Assembly: GCA_946811695.1 (NCBI GenBank)
Contig: OX328132.1
Coordinates: 93,794,538 to 93,858,537 of the forward strand
DNA from: Gonocerus acuteangulatus
Lineage: Eukaryota; Arthropoda; Insecta; Hemiptera; Coreidae
Length of the DNA stretch: 64,000 nucleotides
Reading direction: 5' to 3'
Shown: one piece after another, positions 46,013 through 59,790 of the stretch
Position numbering within the stretch: the first letter of the stretch is position 1
How the letters are laid out: the number at the start of each line of letters is the position of its first letter
Notes under the pieces: model-generated
The model's input: only the letters and a program-made list of their open reading frames with translations
Databases searched by the model: none
What the model was told of the DNA's origin: nothing
Position numbers and translations under genes: made by a program

Positions 46013-46986
46013 GAAGGTGTTGTACCTCTGACCATATTGTACCTTTGACCACCGAGGCTGTGGCGGCCTGTAGCAACATTTTATAAATTTTGGTGTAATT
46101 AGTGTTTAGCTCCTTCACTAGAGGGCTTGTGTAACCTACTTTGGATTATTCAAGTCAAAGTGGATTCTTGCAAAAAATACTTATCCATTTCTATCATAAA
46201 AATGCAAGTTATTTATTGATGACGTTTTGCCTCATAATATTTTTTGTTTTATGTCTATTTAGATGGAAATCAGTGCAAAAAGTAGCTATTACAACAAGAA
46301 ATATGGTGTAGCTTCTGAAATTGATTTATCTTAACCCTAAAATTTTTAGCATGCTTTTTAATTTGTACTGCCAGGGTGTTGTACTTCTGACCACGACTAG
46401 GTGTTGTTCCTTTGACCAGGTCAAAGGTACAAAACACATGAGTAATTATTTCATAGTTCAAATTTTATGTTTTCTGCTACAAATTTTTAAAAAATAATTA
46501 TAATTTGTTGCTTCAATTGTTGAAAGAATTTAAAAAAAGAATAAATGGAATAAGTTCAAACTGACTTTATCAATCCTCAGTGTACTAGTTTGAACCTATC
46601 GCTCCTTATCGTTCCTGTTGTAAGACCTCATCGAAAAGCTCACGCAAGGAAAATGTCAAATAGGGAACGGCCTAAAGGGAAACCTTGTATCGTGACAGAT
46701 ATTCCTGAAAAGCTAATTATTGAGGCTGAAAAAAGAAAAAAAAAAAAAAAAAAAAAAAAACGAAACGAAAGTACCACCCTAAACGTAAGACTCCACATAC
46801 AAACAAACCCCTTCCTAAAAAAGTGGAAAATAAAAATAAAATTATTCTAATGACAGTTCAGATTCTGATACTGACACCGAAATTTTTTTAGGAGAAGGTG
46901 ACGTTGATCTGTCTGGTAAATGTCGTGAGTTAAGTCTATAACCAGCAACAATTTGAAAGATATGATTTGGAAAAAGAAAATTTTAT

Positions 46987-47606
46987 TACACATATTATAG
47001 TCTTCTGGTATTGACCGTGTCACAAATTTCTTTGCCGACGTTTCGCTAGTCATACTGCCAGCTTCCTCAGGGCTTAGTCTGAGAATGAGGATGTTCTTCT
47101 AGTTCTTCTGGGTAAATACCTCTCTTTATATTCATCCGCGGGCGTAGTCTGCTCTTCCATGTCCCTGATTAGTTGGTCCCGGTCTTGCTTGATTCTGGTT
47201 GGTGGGTTCCATCTGGATCATTGATTGGCTGAATTTCGTTTTTTCTTTTTTCTCTAGGTTTAATTACCGGATGCCATAATTTGCTGAGCTTGTACCCATC
47301 TTCTTTGTTGAAATTTTCCGCGCATCGTACTATTTCTATGGCTTCCCTTATGATCCGTTCTTGATAATTTTCTATTTTCGCCAGAATGCTTACTTGGTCG
47401 AACTGGATAGCATGATTAGTGTTATAAAAATGTTCTGCTACCGCCGATTTTTCAATGTTGCCATTCTTAACCGTCTTCATATGTTCTGTTATTCTAGTGC
47501 ACACCAATCTTCCTGTCTGTCCAACGTATTCTTTTCCGCAGGAGCATGGGATACTGTAGACATATGTGTAATGACTCGGACCGTGGAAGCCTACGAGTTA
47601 ATTAGG
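46987..47606 (-). mobile_element. Penelope-like element fragment 2, GIY-YIG end
   Basis: Inserted in TIR transposon copy 3 with a 9-bp duplication AAATTTTAT (46978-46986 and 47607-47615). Codes only the C-terminal GIY-YIG nuclease (YVYSIPCSCGKEYVGQTGR, from about 47580 to 47169). The 3' non-coding part has CTGAGGA (47070-47064), stem GCTGG/CTAGC and GAAACGTC (to 47037), a hammerhead-like core. It is 5'-truncated. Confidence 0.8.
47169..47590 (-). pseudogene. GIY-YIG endonuclease domain of Penelope fragment 2
   Basis: About 140 codons. GIY-YIG-type motif YVYSIPCSCGKEYVG, then the conserved R in QTGRLVCTRITEHM, H in AVAEHFYNTNH, and E in IIREAIEI. It has the same domain order as the C-terminus of the 39-kb element, but is clearly a different family by sequence. 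The RT part is missing. Confidence 0.8.
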
Positions 47607-48232
47607 AAATTTTATACTTGTTAAAAATAAAAGTAAAAAGACTATTACATATTTAATTGCAGAGATATGTGGTATTGAATGTCCAATGTTTAAGATCCAA
47701 TATTTGAAAAAACAAACTTTAAGTGGCAAGTTTACGAGAGAAGATGAAAATTTGTATGATATTGATGTTGAGGACATTGTGGCTAAACTTCCATACCCTA
47801 CTATTGCTAGTGGATCTGCTTGACTGTTAATACGTTTATCGATTGGACTGGATTTTTCAGCATATTAAGCATAACATAATATCAATAATAGCTTTTTTAT
47901 TATGCTTACATCCGTGTCCTGTATTTATTAAACTTACAATTAATTACAATGTTACTGAATACAATTTTTTTTCTGCACTGCTGTGTTGTTTTTACGTGGT
48001 CAGAGGTACAACGCCCCATGGTCAAAGGTACAGTTGTACCTTTGACCACTGTACGATTATTTTTTAAAAAATTAATAAAAAACATTAAATCTAAAGCTAG
48101 AACCTTGAAAAAATTAAATATGATAAGCAATAGAATGCTAATTACAATGAAATAAAAAAAAATGAATTTAACCTTAATATTCAAGCTAAAAAAAATTAAA
48201 TTTTGCAATGTGGTCAAAGGTACAACACCTTC

Positions 48233-48299
<67 letters not shown>

Positions 48300-48317
<18 letters not shown>

Positions 48318-48375
48318 AAGATATATAGTTCAATTTTTCACATAAATAACTACTTGTACTACCACAGGTCCTGCG

Positions 48376-48406
<31 letters not shown>

Positions 48407-49313
48407 TTTCACATTCTGCACTCACGCCTCATATTCCATCTATGTGGACTCCTTGATCCTCACTAATAGGGGCCTATAAACCTTGTACTAGCGACTCGTA
48501 CTTGAGTATTAAAAGTTGCAAAAACCTGTTCCTGTTTACTTAAGTATGACGTGAAATGTAGAATTTCAAATGGAAAATAATAAATGTTATTACGCACTTT
48601 AGTACAATGTTGCGGAAATGCTGGGCTTTAAATAGGTGTAAGAAACGAAAGTAGAATATATCCATTCTGTATGAAAAATGTATCACTTTAATTATCCGAT
48701 GCTAATTTCATTTCATGACTTATTCAATCGCAGAGTTGAATAGTATGCGGAAGAAATAGAGCGAATGCGAAAGGAGGTGAATCGCTTCAAGTAGTTGACA
48801 CTCGAGAGAGGAAGGATACAGTCCACCTAATTTTTCCCAATTAGAGCATGAGGACAATAAAGGCGTAACACTAAAGCGAAGTGAACATCTGTCTTCGGCC
48901 AAAGACGAATTGAACGGAAATTTAATGGGTAAAAAAGTGTGGTGAGCTTTAATTAACTCGTTCCGATGTTACCTGAATCATATGAAGGACGAACATTACA
49001 TATCATTATCATATATCGATACATAGGTACGATCAATTCGGATGTTTCATTTTCTGTCAGTTCTTTATTTAGTGGTGAAAATATCCTTACAAATATCCTT
49101 ATAACGGAAACACCATTTGAAGAAACATTAGCTACTAAAACGTTCTCAAATCCATGTATTCATCGAAACTCACAGAAAAGTAATTGAATGCCAAACTTCT
49201 GATACAGAGACTGTCTATTCAGACATGATGACAAAGAAATGAGTTAAAGTCGTTGAAGATAGAACGTAACATATATGTTTACTTTTATTATATTTATTTA
49301 CTAGGTTTTTCTT
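48300..49313. other. No recognised gene
   Basis: GA microsatellite (48299-48316) and T-run (48378-48404), then unassigned sequence. Short open frames at 48720-49187 show no family signature. Confidence 0.5.
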
Positions 49314-51062
<1,749 letters not shown>

Positions 51063-51111
51063 TTTTTTTTTATAAGAGCTATCTACCTAAGCTATCTACT
51101 TTTTTTTATAA

Positions 51112-51160
51112 GAGGATATACGATCCTACCTAGTAGACTCCGAAAATGACCCCCGTTAAA

Positions 51161-51221
<61 letters not shown>

Positions 51222-52637
51222 GGGCGAGGTTAGCTCAGTGGTAGAGCACTCGACTAATGAACTGGAGGACCAGGTTCAAAACCCGAGCGCGCACTAAAGA
51301 TTTTTTTCTTCTAGTGCTGCCGTTCGAGGGTTGAATTTGGGGTCCCAGATCGTCCCTAGGCTCACCCAGCCTTTAATTAATTTAATTAATAATGGGTACC
51401 TTGGGTGCTAATGACTCTAGCAGTCGAAGCAGCCAAGGGGAAAATCAGGCGGCCGGAGCATAGTATTGACCACACTATCTCCCTAGTGTGCCGTATGGTC
51501 AAGAATCAGATACCTCTACAGTATCTGCCCCTCTGGGCCCTTGTGGCCTGTTACGGGACTGATTTTTTTTTTTTATATGTATGTATGTATATGTGTGTGT
51601 CTGTTAACACGATAGTGGCCAGAGTTTTTGTTTTTTCTTCACGAAACGTGGTATATAGCGTTCAATTAGCAAACGGTTGAACGAGTTCGTTAACCACCAA
51701 AATCGGTCCACCGGAAGAGGGGGTTTACTCCGAACCCAAAACACTAATTTGACCATGCCAGCCGTAATATTGGTTATATTTCAACGAAACTTGGTATTAT
51801 AAAGAGAAAAGTGAGATGTAAAAATAATTTAAATCGGTTCATTAGAAGGGGGGGGGGTTACTTCGGTCCCACAATACCAATTCGCCACTACCAGCCGTGA
51901 TTTTTGTTATATTTCGACGAAACTCGGTATTTGTAGTAATCTAGAGAGAAAAGTGAGATGTAATAATAAACTAAATCGGTTCACTAGAAGGGGGGGGGGT
52001 TTACTTCGGACCCACAATACCAATTCGCCACTACCAGCCGTGATTTTTGTTATATTTCGACGAAACTCGGTATTCGTAGTGGTAATCTACAGGTACAAAT
52101 GTGTTGTAAAAATAAACTAAATCAGTTAATTAGGAGGGGGTTTACTCCGGACCCAAATTACTAATATACTCATACCGGTCGTAATTTCTGCTGTATTGTA
52201 ACGAAACGCGGTATACGTCATGGGTATCTCATGGGAAAAAAGTTTTGTAAAAATTAGCTAAATCGGTCAATCGGAAAGGGGGGTTTACTTTGTAATATGT
52301 TTCGATAGAATAGCCCGCCTGACGTAGGTTCGCAAGGCCGCCGCAAGGCGCCCTATCTCCCACTAGAGGGACTGTATCCTGTTCCTGCGCCAGATCAAAA
52401 GACGAAAATATGAAGTTTTTAGTATTTATTAAGTAGTGTAGTAGGTACCATGTGTAAACATAACTCTAGAAGCAAATTAATAATTGAACAGTTACTCATT
52501 ACAAAATTAAAAGAGAACTATTCATGTTTTTATTTTATTTATGTAGGATATTTTATGCAAATCGTTCTGGAAACCAGTCTACACAACCCAAATTCTAAGC
52601 AAAGTGCTTAGTTATGCAGCTCCTGCGTGACGGCCTT
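51112..52637 (-). mobile_element. HINE-B, lacking its terminal hairpin
   Basis: The right end on minus is AAGGCCGTCACGCAGGAGCT at 52637. The left side has the 3' part 'cctacctagtagactccgaaaatgacccccgtt' but not the hairpin. The internal unit 'aaatcggttcattagaagggggg...cgaaactcggtatt' is repeated three to four times. A second SINE type sits in its (TA)n. Confidence 0.75.
51218..51570 (+). repeat. Second tRNA-derived SINE type
   Basis: Head GCGAGGTTAGCTCAGTGG with A box TTAGCTCAGTGG and B box GGTTCAAAACC, set within (TA)n. The T-arm and acceptor do not pair as a functional tRNA, so it is not scored as a tRNA gene. A body with 'gggtgctaatgactctagcagtcgaagc' links it to the other SINE tails. Confidence 0.65.
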
Positions 52638-52729
52638 TTTTAGAAGAAGTGAGAGCCAGATTTTTACCTGCAGGAGGCTACTAGGTTTTATTGCACATCC
52701 TAAATCAAGAAGCATACTTGGGGACAGCT

Positions 52730-53174
52730 ATATTACCGATGTCCGATGTTTTTCCGATTTTGGTTACATTTGGAGTTAAGAAAGTATTCGGAAAAAAAAA
52801 ATTTCATTAAGACATCAGTTTTGTTATCTTCGTTAAATCTCATTTAACAGCAATATGAGTATTTTGAATTGCATTTAACAATAAAATGTATATATTTTAG
52901 TAAAGAAAGTTAAGTAAAAAAGAAACATATTTGTAATAGTGTCTTCCTAGAGCAAACGTTGGGATGGCTAAAGGTATAAAAGTAATTTCCGCTAAAGGTA
53001 TTATTTCCTGTGTTTTGCCGACAATCTTGCTTTTCTTTGAGATTTCTGTTGAATAGGTTTTTCAAGATTGATCAAACAAATGAATGAACAAATTAATAAC
53101 TGTTTCTATGTCTTCAAAATGACACTAGGGATATGAACCGCGATAAGATGACGCATTTCCTGCTAGTCGGGCTT
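52730..53174 (-). mobile_element. HINE-A fragment, 5' end
   Basis: Ends at 53174 with the reverse of AAGCCCGACTAGCAGGAAAT and has 'aaccgcgataagatgacgc'. It is diverged and truncated on the other side. 53175-53920 has no recognised gene. Confidence 0.65.
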
Positions 53175-53924
53175 TTTATTTGTTTTCTCTAGGAGCGCAA
53201 GAAAAAAAGTCAGTAGATTATTTTCACTTTAAGACGAAGAAAAAAAAAATAATAAAAATTAAGAAAAGAAATGATGTCCATCAATGACTATGTACATCTT
53301 GGCTTTTTATGCCAAGCGAGCCAATAAGTATTGACTCGGCTTAAACAGGATAGGTTTCTGAAAGGATTCCAAGTTCTTCAAGATACTTGGACGTAAATAA
53401 AGGAATAAGGCCTCTCACGCTGTAACACAATCCCTTAATAACGTAGTCATTTGGCCCATATTTTTCCTAGAATTTATTTTCCAGATACTTAATGCATTTG
53501 GAATATATCACTTCCTTTCCGCAGTCTATGGATTCCGCTTGCTCAGGAGCATTAGTTTCGAATCAGAGAATCGGAACAATGTACCTAACCAAACGAATCG
53601 TAGGGGCTCAACAACTAAGACAAAAAATCCTTTAGAAATTTGCTCGTTTTTGCTTTGTTTTGGAGAAAATCGCAAACCAAGAAACGAAACATTTTTTTCA
53701 TTTTTGAACTTTTTTTAATTTTCAATGGAAAAAATTGTGATTACGAATTGTTTCAAGATACCAATTACTAAAATTCAATCTCTTGGCGCTGATGTAGTTT
53801 TCGTGTACGATTTCTGCAACGGTGATGCTTAAGAAGCGGTGCGAGTGTTGGAACGCCGATTCGGAAATAGAAGACTGCCTAATCTACGAATCTTTTCGTT
53901 AACATTTAATAGACTACGATAGAC

Positions 53925-54158
53925 AATTTTGACTTAGCCTATGACACTCCCCGTATCAAGCAAGATCTACCTGTTTACTAAGCTACGTCGCAATCGGCCA
54001 AACGGTGGGAATTCGTATAAAGAACAAACATACAGACAGACACCTGGTAGTCGTTTTTAACCTAGCCAATGACACTAACCGTATCAAGACCTACCTGTGT
54101 GGCAATTTTGGCAAAAATCGGCCAAACGGTGTATTTGTATAAGGAACAAACAGACAGG

Positions 54159-54208
<50 letters not shown>
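53925..54208. repeat. Dispersed repeat D, second copy
   Basis: Two tandem versions of 'cgtatcaag...acctacctgt...aacggtg...aaggaacaaaca' before (TA)n, matching 5140-5345. 54209-55010 has no recognised gene. Confidence 0.6.
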
Positions 54209-54211
<3 letters not shown>

Positions 54212-55019
54212 TTTTTTTTGGTCATAAAAAATGAAAAAAAGAACTTAAGTCCTGGGCAGAGATAATCTAGTAATAAAATACAAAAGAAATCGGGGTGATG
54301 AAATTTGAATCTTTAAACATTAACTAAAACCTAAATGTTTACTGACGTTGGGACAGCTTTATTATATGCATTACTTTTAGCATCTTATCATACCAGCATA
54401 TTTTGTTTTTTAACAAGACATAGCTTTATTTTTATTCAGGAGGAATTAGAATCGTGGCCGAACGACTTACGTACATTATTGTGAAATCCATGGGCACGGC
54501 TGCTGATGAGGCGACTGCTCGATCAGGACTGGCTAAGCTTTCGCCTCTAGCTCCCCTCCTGTTGCCTTGATACTTGGGCTCTCACAGCAGGCCTGGCTCA
54601 TGCTCAATCTTCCCATAAATCCCGTATCAATTATAAATTATTATCAGTATTTTAGTTGGAAAAATACATAATGAATATTTTATCCGTGTTATACGAAGAT
54701 GATGACTTCACCTTATGCACCATAAAGGAAGGTATATTATATTTGTTTGCAAAGATCACTGGAGGCTCTGAAAATTGCCTTAGTCTTTGAAATAGTCTTC
54801 AAGTTATTTTTAGTTCTGTCCCAGGAAGAACTAAAAATAACTCATAATAGTAATAATAATAATAAAATAATAACAAGAAACAGCGATTTATAAAGCTCTG
54901 TAAAAATAATGTTTGTTTAACTTTTCATTAAAGTGGATCGAGGTGTTCCCCGTTAATGAAAAGTGGCACAGTGCTAGCTGATCGACTGGTAAATATTATT
55001 GTTAAGTTTGAAGCAATTT

Positions 55020-55456
55020 ACCTCACCAGATGAACACAAAATTTTGTTCTAATCCTTCCTTAACACCAAACGTAACCAAAATTTAAATATCTTTGTTTAT
55101 ATAAATTTCAAACATGCAGAAAAGGTTTCAACTGAATCCCATGATGAATCAAAAATTTTATTCCAAGATTATTATTTTTCCATTTTTCTCGACCACGGTT
55201 AATGATATCACCTTAAAAATGGGTTCATTCGTTTTTCTAGGCCTAGAAACCTATACAACGAGTACTTGCAAGCATATGAAGTAAGTGTAACGAATTTTTT
55301 GATTTTTTTCACGCGAATTTGGCTTCAAACCCCATGTTCCGGTTGGCGGATTCTACTGGTTAACGAACTTGACTTTTCAAATTAGACGAAACATTTTTGT
55401 ACCAAATTTCATAAAAACCGGACCATTATTCGCTGAGCAAGAGCGGGAGCAGACTA

Positions 55457-55503
<47 letters not shown>
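55020..55503 (+). mobile_element. HINE-A fragment
   Basis: Plus-oriented body from 'ttctaatccttccttaacaccaaacgtaacc' to 'ataccaaatttcataaaaaccggacc' and (TA)n (55460-55501). The terminal hairpin is missing. Confidence 0.7.
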
Positions 55504-55507
<4 letters not shown>

Positions 55508-55899
55508 AAAATGTCACAAAACAAACAATAATTCCTGAACGATTGCCTCATCCTCTCGCAACGCATCCAACTTAGTCACAATGGTTAGTAGGTCAAGGAA
55601 GTCTTTTCTCTGACATAAACTATATTGTTTCATTGTAAGCTCTTAGCCTACATGACAATCTCATGGATGTTATGATTGAGAAACGAACAAAAAAAAAAAA
55701 AAAAAAAAAAGAATCATTAGTTGGTGTGTTTAAAACGGGGTTGGTGCTATATATTTTGGAGTTGTAACTCCAGTTATGGATCTACAACTACCTCCTCTAT
55801 TTGTAACCCGGTTTTCCAGGAGAGGTAGTTACAACTTCATTTTTGGTGTGATAAAAGAGAACTACCTAGGTTTAGTTATAACTTCTTTTTTTTAAGCGA

Positions 55900-56095
55900 A
55901 GTTCCTCAGAACCCCTGGAGGACGAAAATAACGGTGGTTCAAATTTGTGGGTGTGTGTGTGTATATATATATACATATAAACAAATTTGAACCATCGTAA
56001 TATTCGTGATCTATGGGTTCTGAAACATGAAATATTTTAGTCGGAGCTTCCGGATTGCGCCATGAGGTCAACATCGTAAGCATGTTTCCTCCCTA
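55900..56095. repeat. Inverted pair of HINE-A 3' ends
   Basis: Arms CAGAACCCCTGGAGGACG... and ...CTATGGGTTCTG (about 55909-56020) face each other across a GT/TA microsatellite, followed by the HINE-A 3' region 'gtcggagcttccggattgcgcc'. From 55504 to 55890 no gene is seen. Confidence 0.7.
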
Positions 56096-56097
56096 TG

Positions 56098-56490
56098 GAT
56101 GTCGAAAGTCCTCCGTAAAATTGTAAATGCCCCTTTCTATGTATCCAACAATGACCTTAACATCCCATTTGTCCTTGACCATGCTAAAACCCGTTTCCAA
56201 ATGTTTTACTCCAAATTGTCTTGCCATCCTAATCCTGAAGGTCTATCCTTATCCTCCCAATCCCACCCAGACAATCCTCCCTGGCGGCTTCAGGGTCAGT
56301 GGCCCCGAGACCATTTACTCACCTGATCTTATCTCAGCAGCTCTGGAAGTGCCAACAATGGTTGGCTTCTTCCAAATTTTATTTTATTTTACTTTTACCG
56401 TTTTTGCCAATTTGTACATAACAAATATCTGTATCGATAAACTCGAACATGTACTTTTATAAATTTGTACAAATTTCAAATAAATAAAAA
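56098..56490 (+). pseudogene. Jockey-type retrotransposon 3' end
   Basis: A frame of about 75 codons reads KIVNAPFYVSNNDLNIPFVL and ends with HPNPEGL, the typical C-terminal tail of jockey ORF2 ('NAPWYV.N..LN.P.V....HPN'). It is followed by an untranslated region and A-run at 56485. 5'-truncated insertion. Confidence 0.75.
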
Positions 56491-56529
56491 AAAAAAAATT
56501 GTCCAATGTTATTCTGACATATTTTTTCT

Positions 56530-56581
<52 letters not shown>

Positions 56582-56625
56582 GCGTGCCAACCTTGTGGTC
56601 ATTAACGCCAGTGGGGAATATTAGG
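56530..56625 (-). repeat. SINE tail with long T-run (A-run on minus)
   Basis: On minus: GGCGTTAATGACCACAAGG then TTGGCACGCCAT and about 50 A's, the common SINE tail. Confidence 0.65.
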
Positions 56626-57340
56626 CCTATGATGGGAAGGACAATGGCGATCCAGCGGGAGACGAGAAGAGGCAGGGGAAGAGAAGGACTCGGAGGCCCA
56701 GCCCGACAACCCTAAACCTTATTATCGTGAGTGGAGGTAAAGCTTGCTATGAGAGCTACCGCTGCTGGGATGTGCTCGCTCCCCCCTCACAGAGCACCCA
56801 CATCCCACGGAGCTTGGGACACATCTTGTCCGAGGTGTCGGGCAGGGTCCCCGTCGCCAGTCCCGATCACCAGGCCCCAGGCCCGCCCCACGCCAGCTCG
56901 CCAAGCATGTCCTCTCCAGGCCTTTTAGGTTGCATTACAATTAGTATGTGGCTTTTGTGCAGTTAAAAGTGGGATTTATATGTATTATATATGCGTTTAG
57001 TGTGTGTTTTTAACGGTTATGCTATAAAATTAAGTGGCGTTGATGCTGCAAACTGCAACGTATTAAGGTGAAGGAGATTAATTGGTAAGGATTTATAATT
57101 TTCTTTGGGAGAGTTATATTATGTTTAGGCAGTTCGGGATTATGTGTCAGAGTGAGGCCGGGAGCAGAGCACGCGGAAAGGGAGGAGGGGATACATGAGG
57201 CTGTAGGAAAGGCATGCTCGGCTTACAGATCTACACCGAGCAGGCGTTTCCAGCGTCATGGGCCTAACTCGGCCTAGTCCTCCACCGTCACCAAGCACCC
57301 CACCCCACACCCCGGCTAATTGTATCGGTTATGGTGTTTA
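56626..57340. other. GC-rich stretch of unknown origin
   Basis: Between 56640 and 56930 base composition rises sharply (GCCCAGGCCCGCCCCACGCC). Short overlapping open frames occur on both strands without a recognisable family. It could be the 5' region of another repeat or the downstream part of the I-like element. Confidence 0.4.
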
Positions 57341-57359
57341 GGGTTGATTATATTAATTA

Positions 57360-59225
57360 TCAAATAGTACTGAATAGATTTGTGGCTTTAACAAATTTAA
57401 GAAGGTTGGAAACTGAATTAGGATCATCGCATAAAATTTCATCTAAGGGACCTACTATGTTGTAGTCTTGACGTGCGGTTTCGTAGCTGAGACAGTCAGT
57501 CAGAATGTGCTTTGTTGTTAATCGATGATTGCAAGTTCTGCAAATCGGAGGTTCTTCTTTCTTCATGAGGTAAACATGTGTGAGATTGGTATGGCCGATC
57601 CGTATCCTCGTAAGGACCACCTCCTCCCTCCGGGTTCCAATGATTGAAGTTTTCCAGGGTCGAGTACTAGATTTTATTTCTCTGAGCTTGTTATCCCTTG
57701 AGGCTCTCCATGTTGATTCCCATTTTAGAAAAACTTTTTCCTTCAAGAATGCTGCGAAGTCCTGACTAGGGATTAATGCGCAGGGTGTTCCTTCTGTTAT
57801 CGCCAGTTTGGCTGCTCTGTCAGCTTTCTCGTTTCCTGGTATTTGGCTGTGCCCAGGAATCCATACAAATATTACTGATACATTATGCCTGTATAAATCG
57901 TATACGGCTTCAAGTATGTTCGTTATTATGGGATGATTTGTAAAGGGGTTTCTAAGTGCGGCTAGAGCAGAGAGAGAATCGGTGAGTATGACTACTTTAT
58001 TTTTATTTGGTATGTGAGTTTGGAGAGCTTTGTTGATTGCAAGAAGTTCTGCCGAGTAGCTAGAGCATATGGGACTTAACGAAAATTTGAGTTCTGAGCT
58101 TCCAGCTATAAAGGCGGCTCCGACGCCATCTTTGGTTTTAGATCCGTCAGTATAGATTATTGATGAAGGACCTATGTGATATATTATACTGTTGACTTCC
58201 GAGGAGTATACTATTGGGTTAGAATCTTTCTTGGCAAATTTTGTTAGTTTGAGATTCAGGTTTATGGGAGGGAAAGTCCATGGATGTTTGGTAGACGGTA
58301 TATTCTTAGTTATTTTTGGATAGGGTATATCGTAGTCGTCGAGTAGTTTGAAGATTCTCTCAGGGAAAGCCGGTGATTTTACTCGAGGTCTAGCTTCGTT
58401 AAAATTCTGAAAGTGTTGGATATTGAATAGATACGTTAGCGGGTGAGCCATGGAAGAAATAATAGCGAGAAAATATTTAAGTGCCAATAGATCTCGTCTG
58501 AAGCGCAGTGGTGGTTCCCCGCTCTCTGCGCAAATGCTGAGGACCCGAATAGACCTGAAGGCTCCCGTGGCTATCCGGAGACCTGAGTGATGGACGGGAT
58601 CGAGCATGGAAAGAGTTCTCTCTGAGGCTGAACCATAGGCCACACAGCCATAGTCCAGCTTAGATCGTATAAGACTCTTGTAGAGGAGCAGCATGCACTT
58701 TCTATCTCCTCCCCAGGCAGTGTTGGTGAGAGTTCGAAGTATGGACATAGAGCGCATGCAGTTATCCTTAGTCGTCTTAATGTGTCTGTTCCAGTTGAGG
58801 TGCTTGTCAAATATGAGTCCGAGATATTTACATGAGTCTTGGTATTTTAATTCTATATCGTCTATGAGTAGTGGTGGTAGATTGTATACGGATCTACGTG
58901 CGAATAGAACACTGTAGGATTTTTCTTTTGAAATACTGAACCCGCGACTAGAGAACCATTGGGTGACTGCATTTAATGATTGTTGAACGGTATGATGTAG
59001 GTTGTCTATTGATTTATGAGAAAAGTATAAGACAAAGTCGTCAGCGAACAACATTGCCATAACAGGTGCTTGTATTATATTCAGTACCCGATTGATAGAA
59101 AGAGAAAAGAGCTTCGCAGCAAGGACGCTTCCTTGTGGTACGCCGTTTTCTTGGGTGACTAAGGTGGAATGGCTATTTTTTATTCGGATGGAGAACTGTC
59201 TTGAGCTTATAAGATCGATTATGAA
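57360..59225 (-). pseudogene. I-like ORF2: end of RT, RNase H, zinc motif
   Basis: Open from about 59225 to 57360. RT blocks NGVPQGSVLA and MLFADDFVLY (catalytic DD), then a thumb region. RNase H follows with YTDGSKTKDGVGAAF, SAELLAINKAL, LTDSLSALAAL and WIPGHSQIPGNEKAD. The D, E, D and final D are present. It ends with CRTCNHRLTTKHILTDC. This is the longest intact part of ORF2; a frameshift near 59225 separates it from the first half of RT. Confidence 0.88.
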
Positions 59226-59227
59226 AT

Positions 59228-59790
59228 TTAGTATTCTTCCGTCAAATCCAAATCAATTAGCGTGTCGATGATAAGTCTTCTCCATATTGCGTCGAACGCG
59301 TTCTTTATATCTAAGAATACTGCCAGGGTTTTTTCTTTTCTAGAGAATCCATTGAGTATGTCTGTACCTAATTTAACAAGGTTATCTCTAGTGCTTCTAC
59401 TTTGGCGAAACCCACTTTGCCACTCTGGTTCAATTCCTCTATCCTCAAGGAACCAATTGATTCTTTTTAAAACCATTTTTTCAAGTAGCTTGGCTAGAGA
59501 GCAAGTAAGAGAGATCATACGGTAACTCGTTGCTAAGTCTTTCTGTTTGTCTTGTTTAAGAATTCGTATGCCTACGGACTGTTTCCACTGTTTTGGAATT
59601 TGTCCAGTGGTGTAAATTTTGTTTAGGAATTTATGGACTATGGATTTGTTCTGAAAAGTTAGGTTTTTTATGAAGCTTATGCAGATGTCAGGTCCAGGAG
59701 AGGAGTCTTTTCTCGTTCTCAGAGCTTCTAGAAACTCTACGTAGGAAAATTGGTGGTTCATTGGGTCTAGCGGGTTTACTGTGATGTGAA
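59228..59790 (-). pseudogene. I-like ORF2: first half of RT
   Basis: Contains SSPGPD, ILKQDKQKDLATSYRMISLT, SGFRQSRSTRDNL and VFLDIKNAFDAIW with the first catalytic Asp. Frame differs from both the endonuclease part (shift near 59795) and the second half of RT (shift near 59225). Confidence 0.88.

Larger units (their letters stand above)
46010..48235 (+). mobile_element. TA-targeting TIR transposon, copy 3
   Basis: Ends GGGGAAGGTGTTGTACCT and ...ACACCTTCCCC, each directly next to (TA)n. Internal TIR-like pairs are at 46375-46435 and 47995-48050. The coding remnant includes IVTDIPEKLIIEAEK (about 46700) and, after the Penelope insertion, NLYDIDVEDIVAKLPYPTIA and a stop (47750-47822). The middle and DDE region are absent. 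It provides the empty sites for the HINE insertions in copy 2. Confidence 0.8.

Noticed and set aside
51218..51300. Possible functional tRNA gene
   Set aside because: A and B boxes are present, but the acceptor and T stems do not pair and the sequence continues as a SINE body.
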